Below, piece after piece: positions 18,411-27,082 of a stretch of DNA of 64,000 bases; position 1 is the stretch's first letter; the number at the start of each line of letters is the position of its first letter. The notes beneath the pieces are model-generated. The model was not told the DNA's origin, ran no database searches, and was given only the letters and a program-made list of their open reading frames with translations. The position numbers and the translations under genes are program-made. This DNA comes from Planctomycetota bacterium (GTDB taxonomy: Bacteria > Planctomycetota > Planctomycetia > Planctomycetales > Planctomycetaceae), in assembly GCA_018242525.1 (NCBI GenBank), contig JAFEBS010000023.1:62001-126000 (forward strand), given 5' to 3'.

Positions 18411-18824
18411 ATGCCACCCGTCTTCGGAATCCTGGAAACATCGCTTGATGTCAGCAACCCGCACCAGGCCGCCGAATTCTATCGAAAGCTGTTCGACTTC
18501 GAAACGCTGCTCGAATCTGATCGCCTGGTGGCCCTCAACGTCGCCGACCGCAACGTCCTACTGCTCTTCCAGCAAGGGCACACCAGCGAACCCGTGGTGA
18601 CGGAAGGAGGCATCATTCCCGGTCACACGGGTTCCGGCCCCAATCATCTGGCGTTTTCCATCGCGCACCACGACCTGGCACCCTGGCAACAGCGGTTAGC
18701 ATCCCTTGGCATCGCCGTCGAAAGTATCGTCAACTGGCCGACGGGCGGAATAAGCGTCTATTTCCGTGACCCCGACAACCACCTTGTCGAACTGGTCACT
18801 TCCGGTCTGTGGAGCATCTATTGA
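18411..18824 (+). CDS. VOC (glyoxalase/bleomycin-resistance fold) protein
   Basis: A 137-residue protein with the two beta-alpha-beta-beta-beta modules of the vicinal-oxygen-chelate superfamily. Typical elements are SNPHQAAEFYRKLFDFETLL in the first half, GPNHLAFSIAHHDLAPWQQRL in the second, and the closing YFRDPDNHLVELVT. His in NHLAF and Glu in HLVELV are the usual metal ligands of the second module; the first-module ligand position is Thr/Ser rather than His, so a metal site would be altered. Members range from isomerases to drug-binding proteins, and nothing here singles out a substrate. Its leader is formed by the repeat just upstream. Confidence 0.85.
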   Translation: MPPVFGILETSLDVSNPHQAAEFYRKLFDFETLLESDRLVALNVADRNVLLLFQQGHTSEPVVTEGGIIPGHTGSGPNHLAFSIAHHDLAPWQQRLASLGIAVESIVNWPTGGISVYFRDPDNHLVELVTSGLWSIY

Positions 18825-18933
18825 ATTGCGTTTCAGTTGCAGCAGATAGGCGAGCGCCCGATTCTGATGACGGATGCCGCCAGGTCCATTACAGCCGAGC
18901 GGCTGAGGTCGCCACTGGCAAGCACTGGCGGGC

Positions 18934-20379
18934 CTATTTCGCGGCACTGACGGGAAGTGTGACACGCAATCCGATGTACAGATCGCGTTCATGGATCGGT
19001 CGGGCCAGTCGGGCGGCGGAGCGGCAGGCGACAAACATTTCGCCCCAGAAGCCTCCCCGGGCGACGTGGTCCGTTCCCGCCGATTGCCAGCACCGTGGGT
19101 TCACAGCGGGGGAATCCTTGAAGTTGCCGTAAAATGTCGGTTCCCACAGGTCCTCTGTCCATTCGCGCACGTTGCCAATCACGTCGTAGATTCCGAACGG
19201 GTTGGGCTTCAGCATTCCGACGGGTTGGGTGCGTTTCCCCCAGTAAAAGCCGATTCCCTTGTCGCGCAGGTCCGCATCGCTGGTGCCGCTCCAGTATTTC
19301 GTCGTGGTCCCCGCCCGGCACATGTATTCCCATTCCGCTTCACTGGGCAATCGATAGCCGTTTCCCTCAACCGGAATGACCTTGTCTCCTTCGATCCTGT
19401 ACGCCGGGGACCGCTTTTCCAGTTCACTCAGCCGCACGCAGAAGGCGATGGCATCGGTCCAGCACACCGATTCCACTGGATGACTGCTGGTGTCGAGATT
19501 GACCACATCATCCTTCTTCTTGCCGGTCCGGGAGAAGCCAGACGGATTTGTTCCCATGACCTTTTCATACTGGGATTGAGTGACTTCGTAGACTCCCACG
19601 TAAAATGGTCGAGTGATGACGACCTTGTGCTGGGGGGCCTCGGATTTGAAAGTCGTGACGAAATTTGCCCAGTCGCCGGCCCCTTTTACGGCCGCATCGA
19701 TCTCGTCGGGCGGGCTTCCCATCAGGAATTCGCCCGGCGGAATCAGGCGGAACTTCATCCCCAGCGAATTCGTGTGGTCGACGTTGACCTTCAGAGACTT
19801 GGCCCACTGAGCCTGCAGTTGCAGCGCCACTGAAGCGTCGAACGGAGCGACCGCTGGCGACGGTCCTCCCTTGGGCCAACCTTTCCACTTCGATTCGGTC
19901 GGAATCGTGGCGGCGGTCTTGGAAACTCCAGTCGACTTGCCCGGCAACAATGATCCATCGGTCTTCAGCCGTTCGATCTCGGCGGTCAGGCTTTCGGCCT
20001 TGTCATCGCTTTTCGCCCGCACATAGTCGAGTTGGGCTTCGGTGAGCACATTCAACAGGGTCGTGCTGTTCTTCTTCTGGCGGGTCTTGTACTTGTTCGC
20101 AATCCACGCCGGGAATTTCCCTTCCGATTCCAATGTCTCACGATCTGATTTGAAGTCTTTGATCTTATCGAGATTCGGTTTCGCCCGATCGCGTTCCGCC
20201 GTTTCCCGGGTGTCGATTTCCCGGGTTATCGCGACCACGATGGCATTGCATTCCGCCTCATAGGCTTCCCTGGCTTTCTCCACGCGTTTGTCGATGTCGT
20301 AAACATCCGCCGCATGGGCAGCCAGAGGGATGCAACAGGCAATCGTCGCAGACAGCATTCCAATTCGCGCACACCACAT
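18934..20379 (-). CDS. Secreted formylglycine-generating-enzyme (SUMF1) family protein
   Basis: A 481-residue exported protein. The signal peptide runs over the first 25 residues (cleavage near AAHAA). A Lys/Glu-rich coiled coil follows (about 30-140), then a linker and the FGE-sulfatase domain (about 205-478). Markers of that domain are TNSLGMKFRLIPPGEFLMGS, ITRPFYVGVYEVTQSQYEKVMG, RLPSEAEWEYMCRAGTTT, IGNVREWTEDLW and VARGGFWGEMFVACRSAAR. Homologues oxidise a cysteine in sulfatases, but most planctomycete copies have no proven activity and the two copper-binding cysteines are not clearly both present, so a binding or hydrolytic role is equally possible. ATG 20379 fits the signal peptide. No sulfatase gene lies in the window. 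Confidence 0.85.
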   Translation of the reverse strand: MWCARIGMLSATIACCIPLAAHAADVYDIDKRVEKAREAYEAECNAIVVAITREIDTRETAERDRAKPNLDKIKDFKSDRETLESEGKFPAWIANKYKTRQKKNSTTLLNVLTEAQLDYVRAKSDDKAESLTAEIERLKTDGSLLPGKSTGVSKTAATIPTESKWKGWPKGGPSPAVAPFDASVALQLQAQWAKSLKVNVDHTNSLGMKFRLIPPGEFLMGSPPDEIDAAVKGAGDWANFVTTFKSEAPQHKVVITRPFYVGVYEVTQSQYEKVMGTNPSGFSRTGKKKDDVVNLDTSSHPVESVCWTDAIAFCVRLSELEKRSPAYRIEGDKVIPVEGNGYRLPSEAEWEYMCRAGTTTKYWSGTSDADLRDKGIGFYWGKRTQPVGMLKPNPFGIYDVIGNVREWTEDLWEPTFYGNFKDSPAVNPRCWQSAGTDHVARGGFWGEMFVACRSAARLARPIHERDLYIGLRVTLPVSAAK

Positions 20380-20964
20380 GGCAGCTCGCCTGAAAGAATC
20401 AGTGAGGGGGGCCAGCGACCCCAAGTCGGGAACCTTGGAAATTGTAGCGTCCGGTCGCGACGCAGGGCCACCATTCCCGGTTGCGAAAAGGCCGGGATTT
20501 TGCCCAGGGTTGGAACTGATTCAACCATTCCTCTGGACCACGGACGTCGATGAGATCCGATCCTCAGGGAAGTTGCCAATGTGTGTCAACGAATTGGCGA
20601 CGGTGACGGGCAGAAACAATCTGGGGCAGAAGTCTTACTGGGACTTGTGCAAGGTCAGGTCGGCTCGATCCTGGAACTGCCGAAAGCCGCACCGGTGGGC
20701 GTAAACCAGTCTGGCTAAGTGCGACCGAGGCAAGTGCTTCAGTGGCTTCTGCTGAATTCGCGATGCTTCATCGCAGCAGATGAGCGGCCACGTTCTCCTG
20801 GCCCTCTGATTTACCAAAAATCTGAGCAATCGATGACCAGCTGGAAGCAAACTGCCAGGCCTGGCCCGTCCAATTGCGATTTAACCGTCCCAATTTCAAG
20901 TCCTTTCGTCCGAAATCAGGACAAATCGTCAGGTGAACTCGTCAATCCAACGCTTAAGGGAGTC
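20380..20964. other. Long spacer, no gene seen
   Basis: This stretch separates the FGE-like gene (-) from the sigma-54 promoter at 20965. Short open frames here have no coding character. I see no hairpin or RNA family that I can name. Being directly upstream of a sigma-54 promoter, it is where an enhancer-binding activator would bind, but I did not find a clear repeated operator. Confidence 0.45.
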
Positions 20965-20980
20965 TGGCACAGGTTTTGCC
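20965..20980 (+). promoter_or_regulatory. Sigma-54 (-24/-12) promoter
   Basis: TGGCACAGGTTTTGCC has the invariant GG (20966-20967) and GC (20978-20979) separated by exactly ten bases, and agrees with the consensus TGGCAC-N5-TTGC at nearly every position. The predicted transcript start is about 20990, giving a leader of about 58 nt before the GTG at 21049. It implies that the downstream cluster is switched on by an enhancer-binding protein, none of which is encoded in this window. Confidence 0.75.
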
Positions 20981-21048
20981 AATGAAAACTTACGATTTCG
21001 TAGTAATCGAGAAATGCAGTCAAGTAATGTCGACGAAGGAGTTGGCGA

Positions 21049-22980
21049 GTGAATGCGATCGTGGAGGATCGAAATGTGGCGAAGCGAAAACTTCTTTATG
21101 AAGTATTTCGTCAGTCCAGCCACAATGTCCCTGCATCCAGATTCCGACAAGTCTTTGTAGAGCAACTTGAGGAAGGCTTTGGGGCGGTCGCGGGGGCCAT
21201 CTGGATCAAGTCCGCCGAGGGAAACTTGGTTCTAACGGATCAATGGAACCTGGGTACGGTTGGTTTGCAGCCACAATCCGACGGGTGGAACCGCCATGGA
21301 AAGCTGCTTTCTCGCTCCCTAAAAGCGGAATTGCCGCGCCGGATCGGGCCAGAGAGCCGTGACAATCCGACCGGGGGCGAGATTCTACTGGCGTCGACCG
21401 TTGTGGCCGGCAGTGTGAACCTGATCGTTGAGGTGTTCCGGCACGCTTCGGAAGATCCCGAAAACACGGACTCGGACCTGTTGCTGCTGACGCATCTGAC
21501 AGAGATTGCGGCCGGACATATTCGCAGCCAGGAGTTGGAACGTGTCTCCCGGACGATGTCGCGACGATTGTTACACGAAGAATTCACGCGCAACGTTCAT
21601 GATTCGCTCGCCCCGCACCGAGTGGCGACGGTACTCGCCAATGATGGCCGTGCAGTCCTGGACTGCGATCGACTCAGTGTTTTCCTGTTCGACGGATCCA
21701 GAGTCCGTGTCGACTCTGTTTCCGGTCAGGCGGTAATTCAACGAAAATCAAATGCGATCCTCGCCATGGAACGTGTTGCTGACGAAGTGGCACGCAGCGG
21801 CAAGGCGCTCATCTACCGGGGTGGGGAGCGAAGCGATGAGACTGAGCCCTCGCGTGCGGTTGCCGAATTCGCGGCAGGATCGGGAGCCAGGCTGCTGTTT
21901 GCCGTTCCGTTGCATGACGTTGGCTCAAAGTGCGTTCTCGGTGTCCTGCTGGCCGAATGGTACGATGACCGGGTCTCGGTGGCCGACGTTCAGGAAGCTG
22001 TTGCTCTTGTCGCCAGTCACGGCGCAATCGCTCTCAAGAATGGGATCCATCACGACAGTATTTTTCTGCGTGGGACCCGCCATTGCCTGTCGCGAATGAT
22101 GCGGCGCGGAATGCGCTGGAGAAGCGTCCTGCTAGCTGTCTGTGTCAGTGCCATTGCCGTCGCCTGTTGCGTTATTCCCGGCGACATGAAAGTCGCCGGG
22201 ACGGGCCATTTACGGGCGGCACGCCGTCAGGGGCTGTTTGCTCCTGAAGCCGCGATCGTTAAGGAAGTCGTTGCCGAGCATGGCGTGCACGTTCGTGCCG
22301 GGCAACCGGTGATCATTCTCGACAGTCCTGAACTGCAGGCCGAACTCGATCACAATCGGGCTCAAGTGTTGCAGAATCAGGAGCGGCTGGCTTTGCGCGA
22401 AGCAACGCGGGGCGACCGCCGGCTGACCCCCATCGAACAGATTCAACTGGATGCGGAAATCGCGGATCTGCAAGAGACTAAAACTTACCTGCAGCGTCAA
22501 ACGAAATTGCTGGATGCGCGCGCCGATTCGCTGGTGGTCCGCGCCCCATTCGACGGCCAGATCCTCACCTGGAATCCCTCACAACGACTGGCGGGACGTC
22601 CTGTCATGAGTGGAAACCTGCTGATGGAGATGGCCGACCAGGCCGGTTCGTGGCAGCTTGAACTTCGTATCCCCGAGAACCAGGCGGGGCACCTGCTGCA
22701 CCACAAATCAAGATCCGATAAACCGATGCAGGTCGAGTACATCCTCGCCACCGAGCCCGAACGCCGCTACCGGGCCATCGTCGCCCAAATCGCGCGAAGG
22801 ACCGAGAGCTGGCATGATCGGCACTCGGTTATCTTGACCGCAACCCCCGACCCTTCTGCATTGCCTGCGATGCGAGATGGAGCCGAAGTGCGATGCAAGA
22901 TCCATTGTGGACAGCACCCCGTTGGGTATGTCTGGTTTCGTGATGTGGTGGCGTTTGTCTACTCGCATCTGCTGTTCTAG
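21049..22980 (+). CDS. GAF-GAF-transmembrane-HlyD fusion protein
   Basis: A 643-residue protein combining sensing and membrane-fusion parts. Residues about 20-175 and 190-340 resemble GAF domains (the second begins with HRVATVLANDGRAVLDCDRLSVFLFDG). One membrane span follows at about 362-380 (VLLAVCVSAIAVACCVIPG), then a HlyD/AcrA-type periplasmic adaptor: a first lipoyl half (FAPEAAIVKEVVAEHGVHVRAG), a coiled-coil hairpin (about 425-490), a second lipoyl half (SLVVRAPFDGQILTWNP) and beta-barrel regions to the end. The start is GTG at 21049, with GAAGGA upstream. It is the first gene behind the sigma-54 promoter and is followed by an M50/HlyD fusion. I infer a cytoplasmic ligand input coupled to a periplasmic adaptor of an export complex. 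Confidence 0.85.
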   Translation: MNAIVEDRNVAKRKLLYEVFRQSSHNVPASRFRQVFVEQLEEGFGAVAGAIWIKSAEGNLVLTDQWNLGTVGLQPQSDGWNRHGKLLSRSLKAELPRRIGPESRDNPTGGEILLASTVVAGSVNLIVEVFRHASEDPENTDSDLLLLTHLTEIAAGHIRSQELERVSRTMSRRLLHEEFTRNVHDSLAPHRVATVLANDGRAVLDCDRLSVFLFDGSRVRVDSVSGQAVIQRKSNAILAMERVADEVARSGKALIYRGGERSDETEPSRAVAEFAAGSGARLLFAVPLHDVGSKCVLGVLLAEWYDDRVSVADVQEAVALVASHGAIALKNGIHHDSIFLRGTRHCLSRMMRRGMRWRSVLLAVCVSAIAVACCVIPGDMKVAGTGHLRAARRQGLFAPEAAIVKEVVAEHGVHVRAGQPVIILDSPELQAELDHNRAQVLQNQERLALREATRGDRRLTPIEQIQLDAEIADLQETKTYLQRQTKLLDARADSLVVRAPFDGQILTWNPSQRLAGRPVMSGNLLMEMADQAGSWQLELRIPENQAGHLLHHKSRSDKPMQVEYILATEPERRYRAIVAQIARRTESWHDRHSVILTATPDPSALPAMRDGAEVRCKIHCGQHPVGYVWFRDVVAFVYSHLLF

Positions 22981-22987
22981 CAGCCGG

Positions 22988-23082
22988 TGATAAAAGGGGG
23001 GCTGACCCTCTCCGGGTATTTGATATTCAATTTTCAAGGTGAATCCATTGCCCTCGAAAGGGGCAGGCCTCTTTTACCACGG
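22988..23082 (+). repeat. REP-like repeat, copy B
   Basis: GGGGGGCTGACCCTC, an AT-richer middle, ATTGCCCTCGAAAGGGGC and CCTCTTTTACCACGGGC follow the same order as copy A at 1648-1735. It lies between the first two genes of the export-like cluster, so the two genes may be read as one message only if the repeat does not terminate transcription. Confidence 0.5.
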
Positions 23083-23133
23083 GCTGCTTGCAAGAGACTC
23101 TGAAGCGCGCAACGTTACTCGTCATGAGCCGGA

Positions 23134-25425
23134 ATGACAGCGATGTCCATAACGATCAAATCTCACAACCCTGAACCGACTCTGGTCCCGCACGGATGTC
23201 TGCCTGTCGACTCCGTACGTACGGACCATTATCTCTGTCGTCCGGATTTAATCGTTCGGCGGCACGTCTGTGCTGACGACACCTATTTTGTTGTGAAGGA
23301 TCCCATCAACGGACAAATGTATCGCTTCGCACAAGGGCACTACACGCTGCTGACGAGCTTTGACGGGAAGCGGACTGTTGCGGAGATCATTCGCGAGTCA
23401 GTTCGGCGCGACACGCGCAATCCGGAACAGCTTTCGGAGTTGGAATCGTTCGTCGGGCAGTTGATTCGTGCAGCCCTGATCATTCCGGCGGGGACCGGCA
23501 ACGCCGACCGGGTGCTGCAACGGGCCGCCGCACATCGTGCCAGGCAATGGAAGAGCCGTTGGAACATCCTGTACGTGAAGCTTCCCGCGTTCGATCCAGA
23601 CCGGCTGCTGACTCGGCTCCAGCCGGTGTTGCGCGCAGTTTTTGAGCCGACGGGAGTGTTGGCGTTCGGCCTGCTTGTCCTGCTGGCAATCGGGATGGTC
23701 GTCCTGTCGTTTCGCAGCGTGTCAGCCCAGTCCGAACTGCTGCACTTCCGGGCGTTCTTTAACGTGGCCAACTTGTTCTGGCTGTGGCTCGCCCTGGGGC
23801 TCACCAAGATCTTGCATGAGTTCGGGCATGCGCTCTCCTGCAAGCACTTCGGCGGTGAATGTCATGAAATGGGGATCGTCCTGATGATGTTCACACCGTG
23901 CCTGTACTGCGATGTTTCCGACGTATCAACCTTCCAGAACAAGTGGCACCGCATCTTCGTCAGCACCGCCGGCATCTATGTGGAACTGGCGATCGCGTCG
24001 ATCGCGGCGCTCGTTTGGTGCGGAACTGTCGGCGGGATTGCGCATAACATTGCCTTCGCGTTGATGGCGTTCTGCTCCGTGAACACGCTTCTTGTGAATG
24101 CAAATCCGCTGATGCGTTTTGACGGCTATTACATCTTGAGCGATCTCCTGGAGATTCCAAATCTGCGACAGAAAGCGCAGAAGTATTTCCAGCAATTCGT
24201 GATCGACCGACTTGGTCTGGGGGCAGCCGCGCCGCCCCCCGCGGTACCTCATGGTCGGATCTTCATTGCATACGCTGTCGCATCCACGTTTTATCGATGG
24301 ATCTTCAGCGGCCTCATCCTCTGGGGGCTTCATCAGCTGTTACAGCCGTATGGCTTGGGTTCGATCAGTCTGGTATTGGCGCTCTGTGCGGCAATTCTGC
24401 TGATCGTATTCCCGATACTTTCGATGGCCGGGGTTGTCTGGAGGGCGGCTCGCACTACGAAGCAATTCCGCGGGTACCGCTTTCTGACGACGGCTCTGAT
24501 ACTTGGCATGCTGGGGGCGGGGATTCTGCTGATGCCAATTCCGCGCACGATCCATGCGGCATTCACCCTGGAGCCATGTTCCATGCAAGCGGTGTTTGCT
24601 CCGATCGATGGAAGACTTATTTCAATTCATGTGAGCGACGGTCAATTCGTGCGGTCGGGGGACTGCCTGGCGACTCTGGAGAATACCGAACTGGAAATGC
24701 AGGTACTGCAACTGGAACACGAAGTTCGTCGATTGGAGATTGATGCGGAGCGACTGCGGGCACTCGGTCGTCAGAGTGACTGCCAGTGGATCGTGGATCT
24801 GGCGGGCGGGACGCGCGCTCACTTGAAAACGCGCCGCCAACAGTTGGACCGGATGGTGTTGCGCGCGGAATGCGACGGTGTCGTCGTGTTGCGCCCGCAA
24901 CCGGGTGATTTACCGGTGGGTGTATCATTGGAACAGGCCATGACGCAGTGGCGCGACTCGCCGCTGTTACCGGAGAATCAGGGGTGCTTCGTTAATGGCG
25001 GGACAATTGTTTGTGAATTGCATGCCGACTCCTCGCATCAGGCGGTGCTGGTTGTCGATCAGACGAACCTTGAGTTTCTGGAAGTGGGTCAGGCATGCAG
25101 CATCCAACTGGATGCATTTCCAACAATCACGCTGAGCGGCGAAGTGACGGATGTCGCGCGACGCGAAGCGGCCGAAGCACCACAACAACTGGCACGTGAC
25201 GGCGGAGGTGCGCTGGTCAGCGTGCGTGAATCGTCAGGAATCGACCGGCCACTGACGTCCTATTACCGCGTACAAGTGCGACTGCAGGACGGCGTCGGAA
25301 CCAACCGCCGCCATTTTCACGACTTGTTGATTCCCGGTTTCCGGGGACGCGCAGTCATTCACACAGGTAGTTGGACATGCTGGCAGCAAATGCTGCGTCT
25401 GTTCCACGCGAGCGTTCGGTATTGA
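23134..25425 (+). CDS. PqqD-like / M50 site-2 protease / HlyD fusion protein
   Basis: A 763-residue membrane protein. The N-terminal 120 residues resemble a PqqD-type peptide-binding region (FVVKDPINGQMYRFAQGHY then LTSFDGKRTVAEIIRES). The M50 intramembrane metalloprotease core follows, with zinc ligands in H228-E-F-G-H232 and the third-ligand motif NPLMRFDGYY (Asp330); about six hydrophobic spans lie between residues 170 and 470. The C-terminal 280 residues form a HlyD-type adaptor: AVFAPIDGRLISIHVSDGQ, a short coiled coil, MVLRAECDGVVVLRPQPGD and a barrel. All catalytic residues are intact. It sits between a GAF-HlyD gene and a probable secreted substrate. I infer a protease-exporter that binds, cuts and passes on a peptide or protein. 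The ATG at 23143 is an alternative start. Confidence 0.87.
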   Translation: MTAMSITIKSHNPEPTLVPHGCLPVDSVRTDHYLCRPDLIVRRHVCADDTYFVVKDPINGQMYRFAQGHYTLLTSFDGKRTVAEIIRESVRRDTRNPEQLSELESFVGQLIRAALIIPAGTGNADRVLQRAAAHRARQWKSRWNILYVKLPAFDPDRLLTRLQPVLRAVFEPTGVLAFGLLVLLAIGMVVLSFRSVSAQSELLHFRAFFNVANLFWLWLALGLTKILHEFGHALSCKHFGGECHEMGIVLMMFTPCLYCDVSDVSTFQNKWHRIFVSTAGIYVELAIASIAALVWCGTVGGIAHNIAFALMAFCSVNTLLVNANPLMRFDGYYILSDLLEIPNLRQKAQKYFQQFVIDRLGLGAAAPPPAVPHGRIFIAYAVASTFYRWIFSGLILWGLHQLLQPYGLGSISLVLALCAAILLIVFPILSMAGVVWRAARTTKQFRGYRFLTTALILGMLGAGILLMPIPRTIHAAFTLEPCSMQAVFAPIDGRLISIHVSDGQFVRSGDCLATLENTELEMQVLQLEHEVRRLEIDAERLRALGRQSDCQWIVDLAGGTRAHLKTRRQQLDRMVLRAECDGVVVLRPQPGDLPVGVSLEQAMTQWRDSPLLPENQGCFVNGGTIVCELHADSSHQAVLVVDQTNLEFLEVGQACSIQLDAFPTITLSGEVTDVARREAAEAPQQLARDGGGALVSVRESSGIDRPLTSYYRVQVRLQDGVGTNRRHFHDLLIPGFRGRAVIHTGSWTCWQQMLRLFHASVRY

Positions 25426-25566
25426 TCGTTCGGCAACGGACTGACGAAGCCAGTGACAAACAGGTCAACAGTATCAAACAAGGGAGGGTGAACTCAACAA
25501 CATTGATTTCAGGTCGGGAAACTTTGATTTGCAACTAAACAGTCTTAGGTACGAACGAGGGAAAAA

Positions 25567-26913
25567 ATGAGAAATCTACGAGCAGGTTCATCGGGTTTTG
25601 AAGCATTGGAAGACCGTATTCTGCTGGCGGGCGATGTGTCCGCCGTACTGCAGGGGTCGACTCTGTACATTGTCGGCGATTCCGCCGGTAACGATGTGAA
25701 TATCGGCCAGGACGACTTGGGTAATATCACGGTCCAGGGGGCGGACGGGACGTCGATCAACCATGACAGCAGCGGCAATCCGCTGGCGTTTTCCGGTGTG
25801 AAAAACATCTCGGTTTTTCTGGACGGTGGAGATGATCGCCTGATTATTGGTGGAGAGGACGAAGCCGCGGAAACGGACGTGACTTCCGCGGAGGAGGAAG
25901 GCGACGAAGAAGGTCCAAAGTTGAGCCTGGCGGGCAGCCTCACCGTGTTGACGGGAAGTGGGGATGATGTTGTTCGCATGTCGTTCACCCAGGTCCAGGG
26001 AAACGTCACGATTCTCACCGATGGCGGGAATGATGCGGTCGACCTGGGGCGCGGACCCGGATTCGGCGGTGAAGACCATGTCGAGCCGGCTGTTGCAACA
26101 ACTCTGTCGCCCAGTTTGGCGCCCAGCGTTCCCGACGAGGGGGGTGGCCCCCCGAGTGACGTGAGAATCGGTGGTTCGCTGACCATCGTCACGGGTTGCG
26201 GCGACGATGGTGTGAAAGTCGGGTTCACCGACGTTCAGAACAACGTCACCATCAACACCGGCGACGGCAATGACAACATCGTGACCGGTCGCGGACCGAT
26301 CAATAATGTCCATGGTCCCGGCGAAGGTGGCGGAGAGCCACTCGTGGCGGCCGCCAGCGGCATCCATGGAAACGAGCGGCCAGCGGATTCTCACTTCGGC
26401 GGAAGTTTTACCGTCCTTTCCGGAGGGGGAGATGACATGGTCGTCGTCCGGAACACGGACATTGCCAGGAGTGCATTCGTGTCGACGGATGGCGGAAATG
26501 ACGCCGTGGCGCTGGACAACGTCGGTGTCGGCGGATGCACGACGATCCTCGAAGGTTGGGGCGACGATATCCTGCTGGTGCGTGGATCCGACTTTGGTGG
26601 TGGCGTCACGGCGTTGACCGGACTCGGTAACGACGCGGTCTACATCCAGAACAACACGTTTTCCAGCTATGCCATTCTGAATACGGAATTCGGGAACGAC
26701 GCCGTGACCGTCAAGGGAAATGACTTCCAAGGGGTCGCGTGGCTGGATGGGGGACTCGGTACCGACGCTCTGACGCAATCGGATAACACATTCGCTTCGA
26801 AGCCTTTCGTCTTCGGCTTCGAGCGGAATGAATCCAATTTCGACTTTGGTCCCGTGAACCAGAAAATCAATAATGCGTTTGCAGGTTTCATGATGGGTGG
26901 CCCGGTTGGCTGA
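25567..26913 (+). CDS. Secreted LEPR-XLL-type protein with Gly/Asp-rich repeats
   Basis: A 448-residue protein starting MRNLRAGSSGFEALEDRILLAGD; the FEALEDRILLAG segment is the LEPR-XLL-type N-terminal motif of large planctomycete surface proteins. The rest is a beta-solenoid of roughly 20-residue turns alternating GxGDDxV and GxGNDAV motifs (GSGDDVVRMSFTQVQGNVTI, TGDGNDNIVTGRGP, GGGDDMVVVRNTDI, GLGNDAVYIQNNTF). They resemble RTX calcium-binding nonapeptides but are spaced more widely. Composition is strongly acidic, with two Gly/Pro-rich insertions (about 175-200 and 240-270). GAGGG is five bases before the ATG. Its place between an M50-HlyD fusion and a HlyD adaptor makes it the likely exported substrate. 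Confidence 0.8.
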   Translation: MRNLRAGSSGFEALEDRILLAGDVSAVLQGSTLYIVGDSAGNDVNIGQDDLGNITVQGADGTSINHDSSGNPLAFSGVKNISVFLDGGDDRLIIGGEDEAAETDVTSAEEEGDEEGPKLSLAGSLTVLTGSGDDVVRMSFTQVQGNVTILTDGGNDAVDLGRGPGFGGEDHVEPAVATTLSPSLAPSVPDEGGGPPSDVRIGGSLTIVTGCGDDGVKVGFTDVQNNVTINTGDGNDNIVTGRGPINNVHGPGEGGGEPLVAAASGIHGNERPADSHFGGSFTVLSGGGDDMVVVRNTDIARSAFVSTDGGNDAVALDNVGVGGCTTILEGWGDDILLVRGSDFGGGVTALTGLGNDAVYIQNNTFSSYAILNTEFGNDAVTVKGNDFQGVAWLDGGLGTDALTQSDNTFASKPFVFGFERNESNFDFGPVNQKINNAFAGFMMGGPVG

Positions 26914-27029
26914 CCAATCCTGGCTTGACGACTGCCGCGCGGAACCGGCGTGCGGATCTCTGCACGATCGGCCCCGCGCCAGGCAGTGTCCCTGAAAAAG
27001 ATTCCATCCAGGAATCAATCCAATAGCAC

Positions 27030-27060
27030 GCCAGCATCGTTTCGGAACGACGATGCTGGC
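27030..27060 (+). other. 11-bp perfect hairpin before the HlyD gene
   Basis: GCCAGCATCGT (27030-27040), loop TTCGGAACG and ACGATGCTGGC (27050-27060) form a perfect stem 22 bases before the ATG at 27083. There is no U tract, so simple termination is unlikely. Possible roles are mRNA stabilisation between the abundant repeat protein and the adaptor gene, or a binding site. Confidence 0.5.
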
Positions 27061-27082
27061 CCAATTGAAAGTCAAAGACAAC

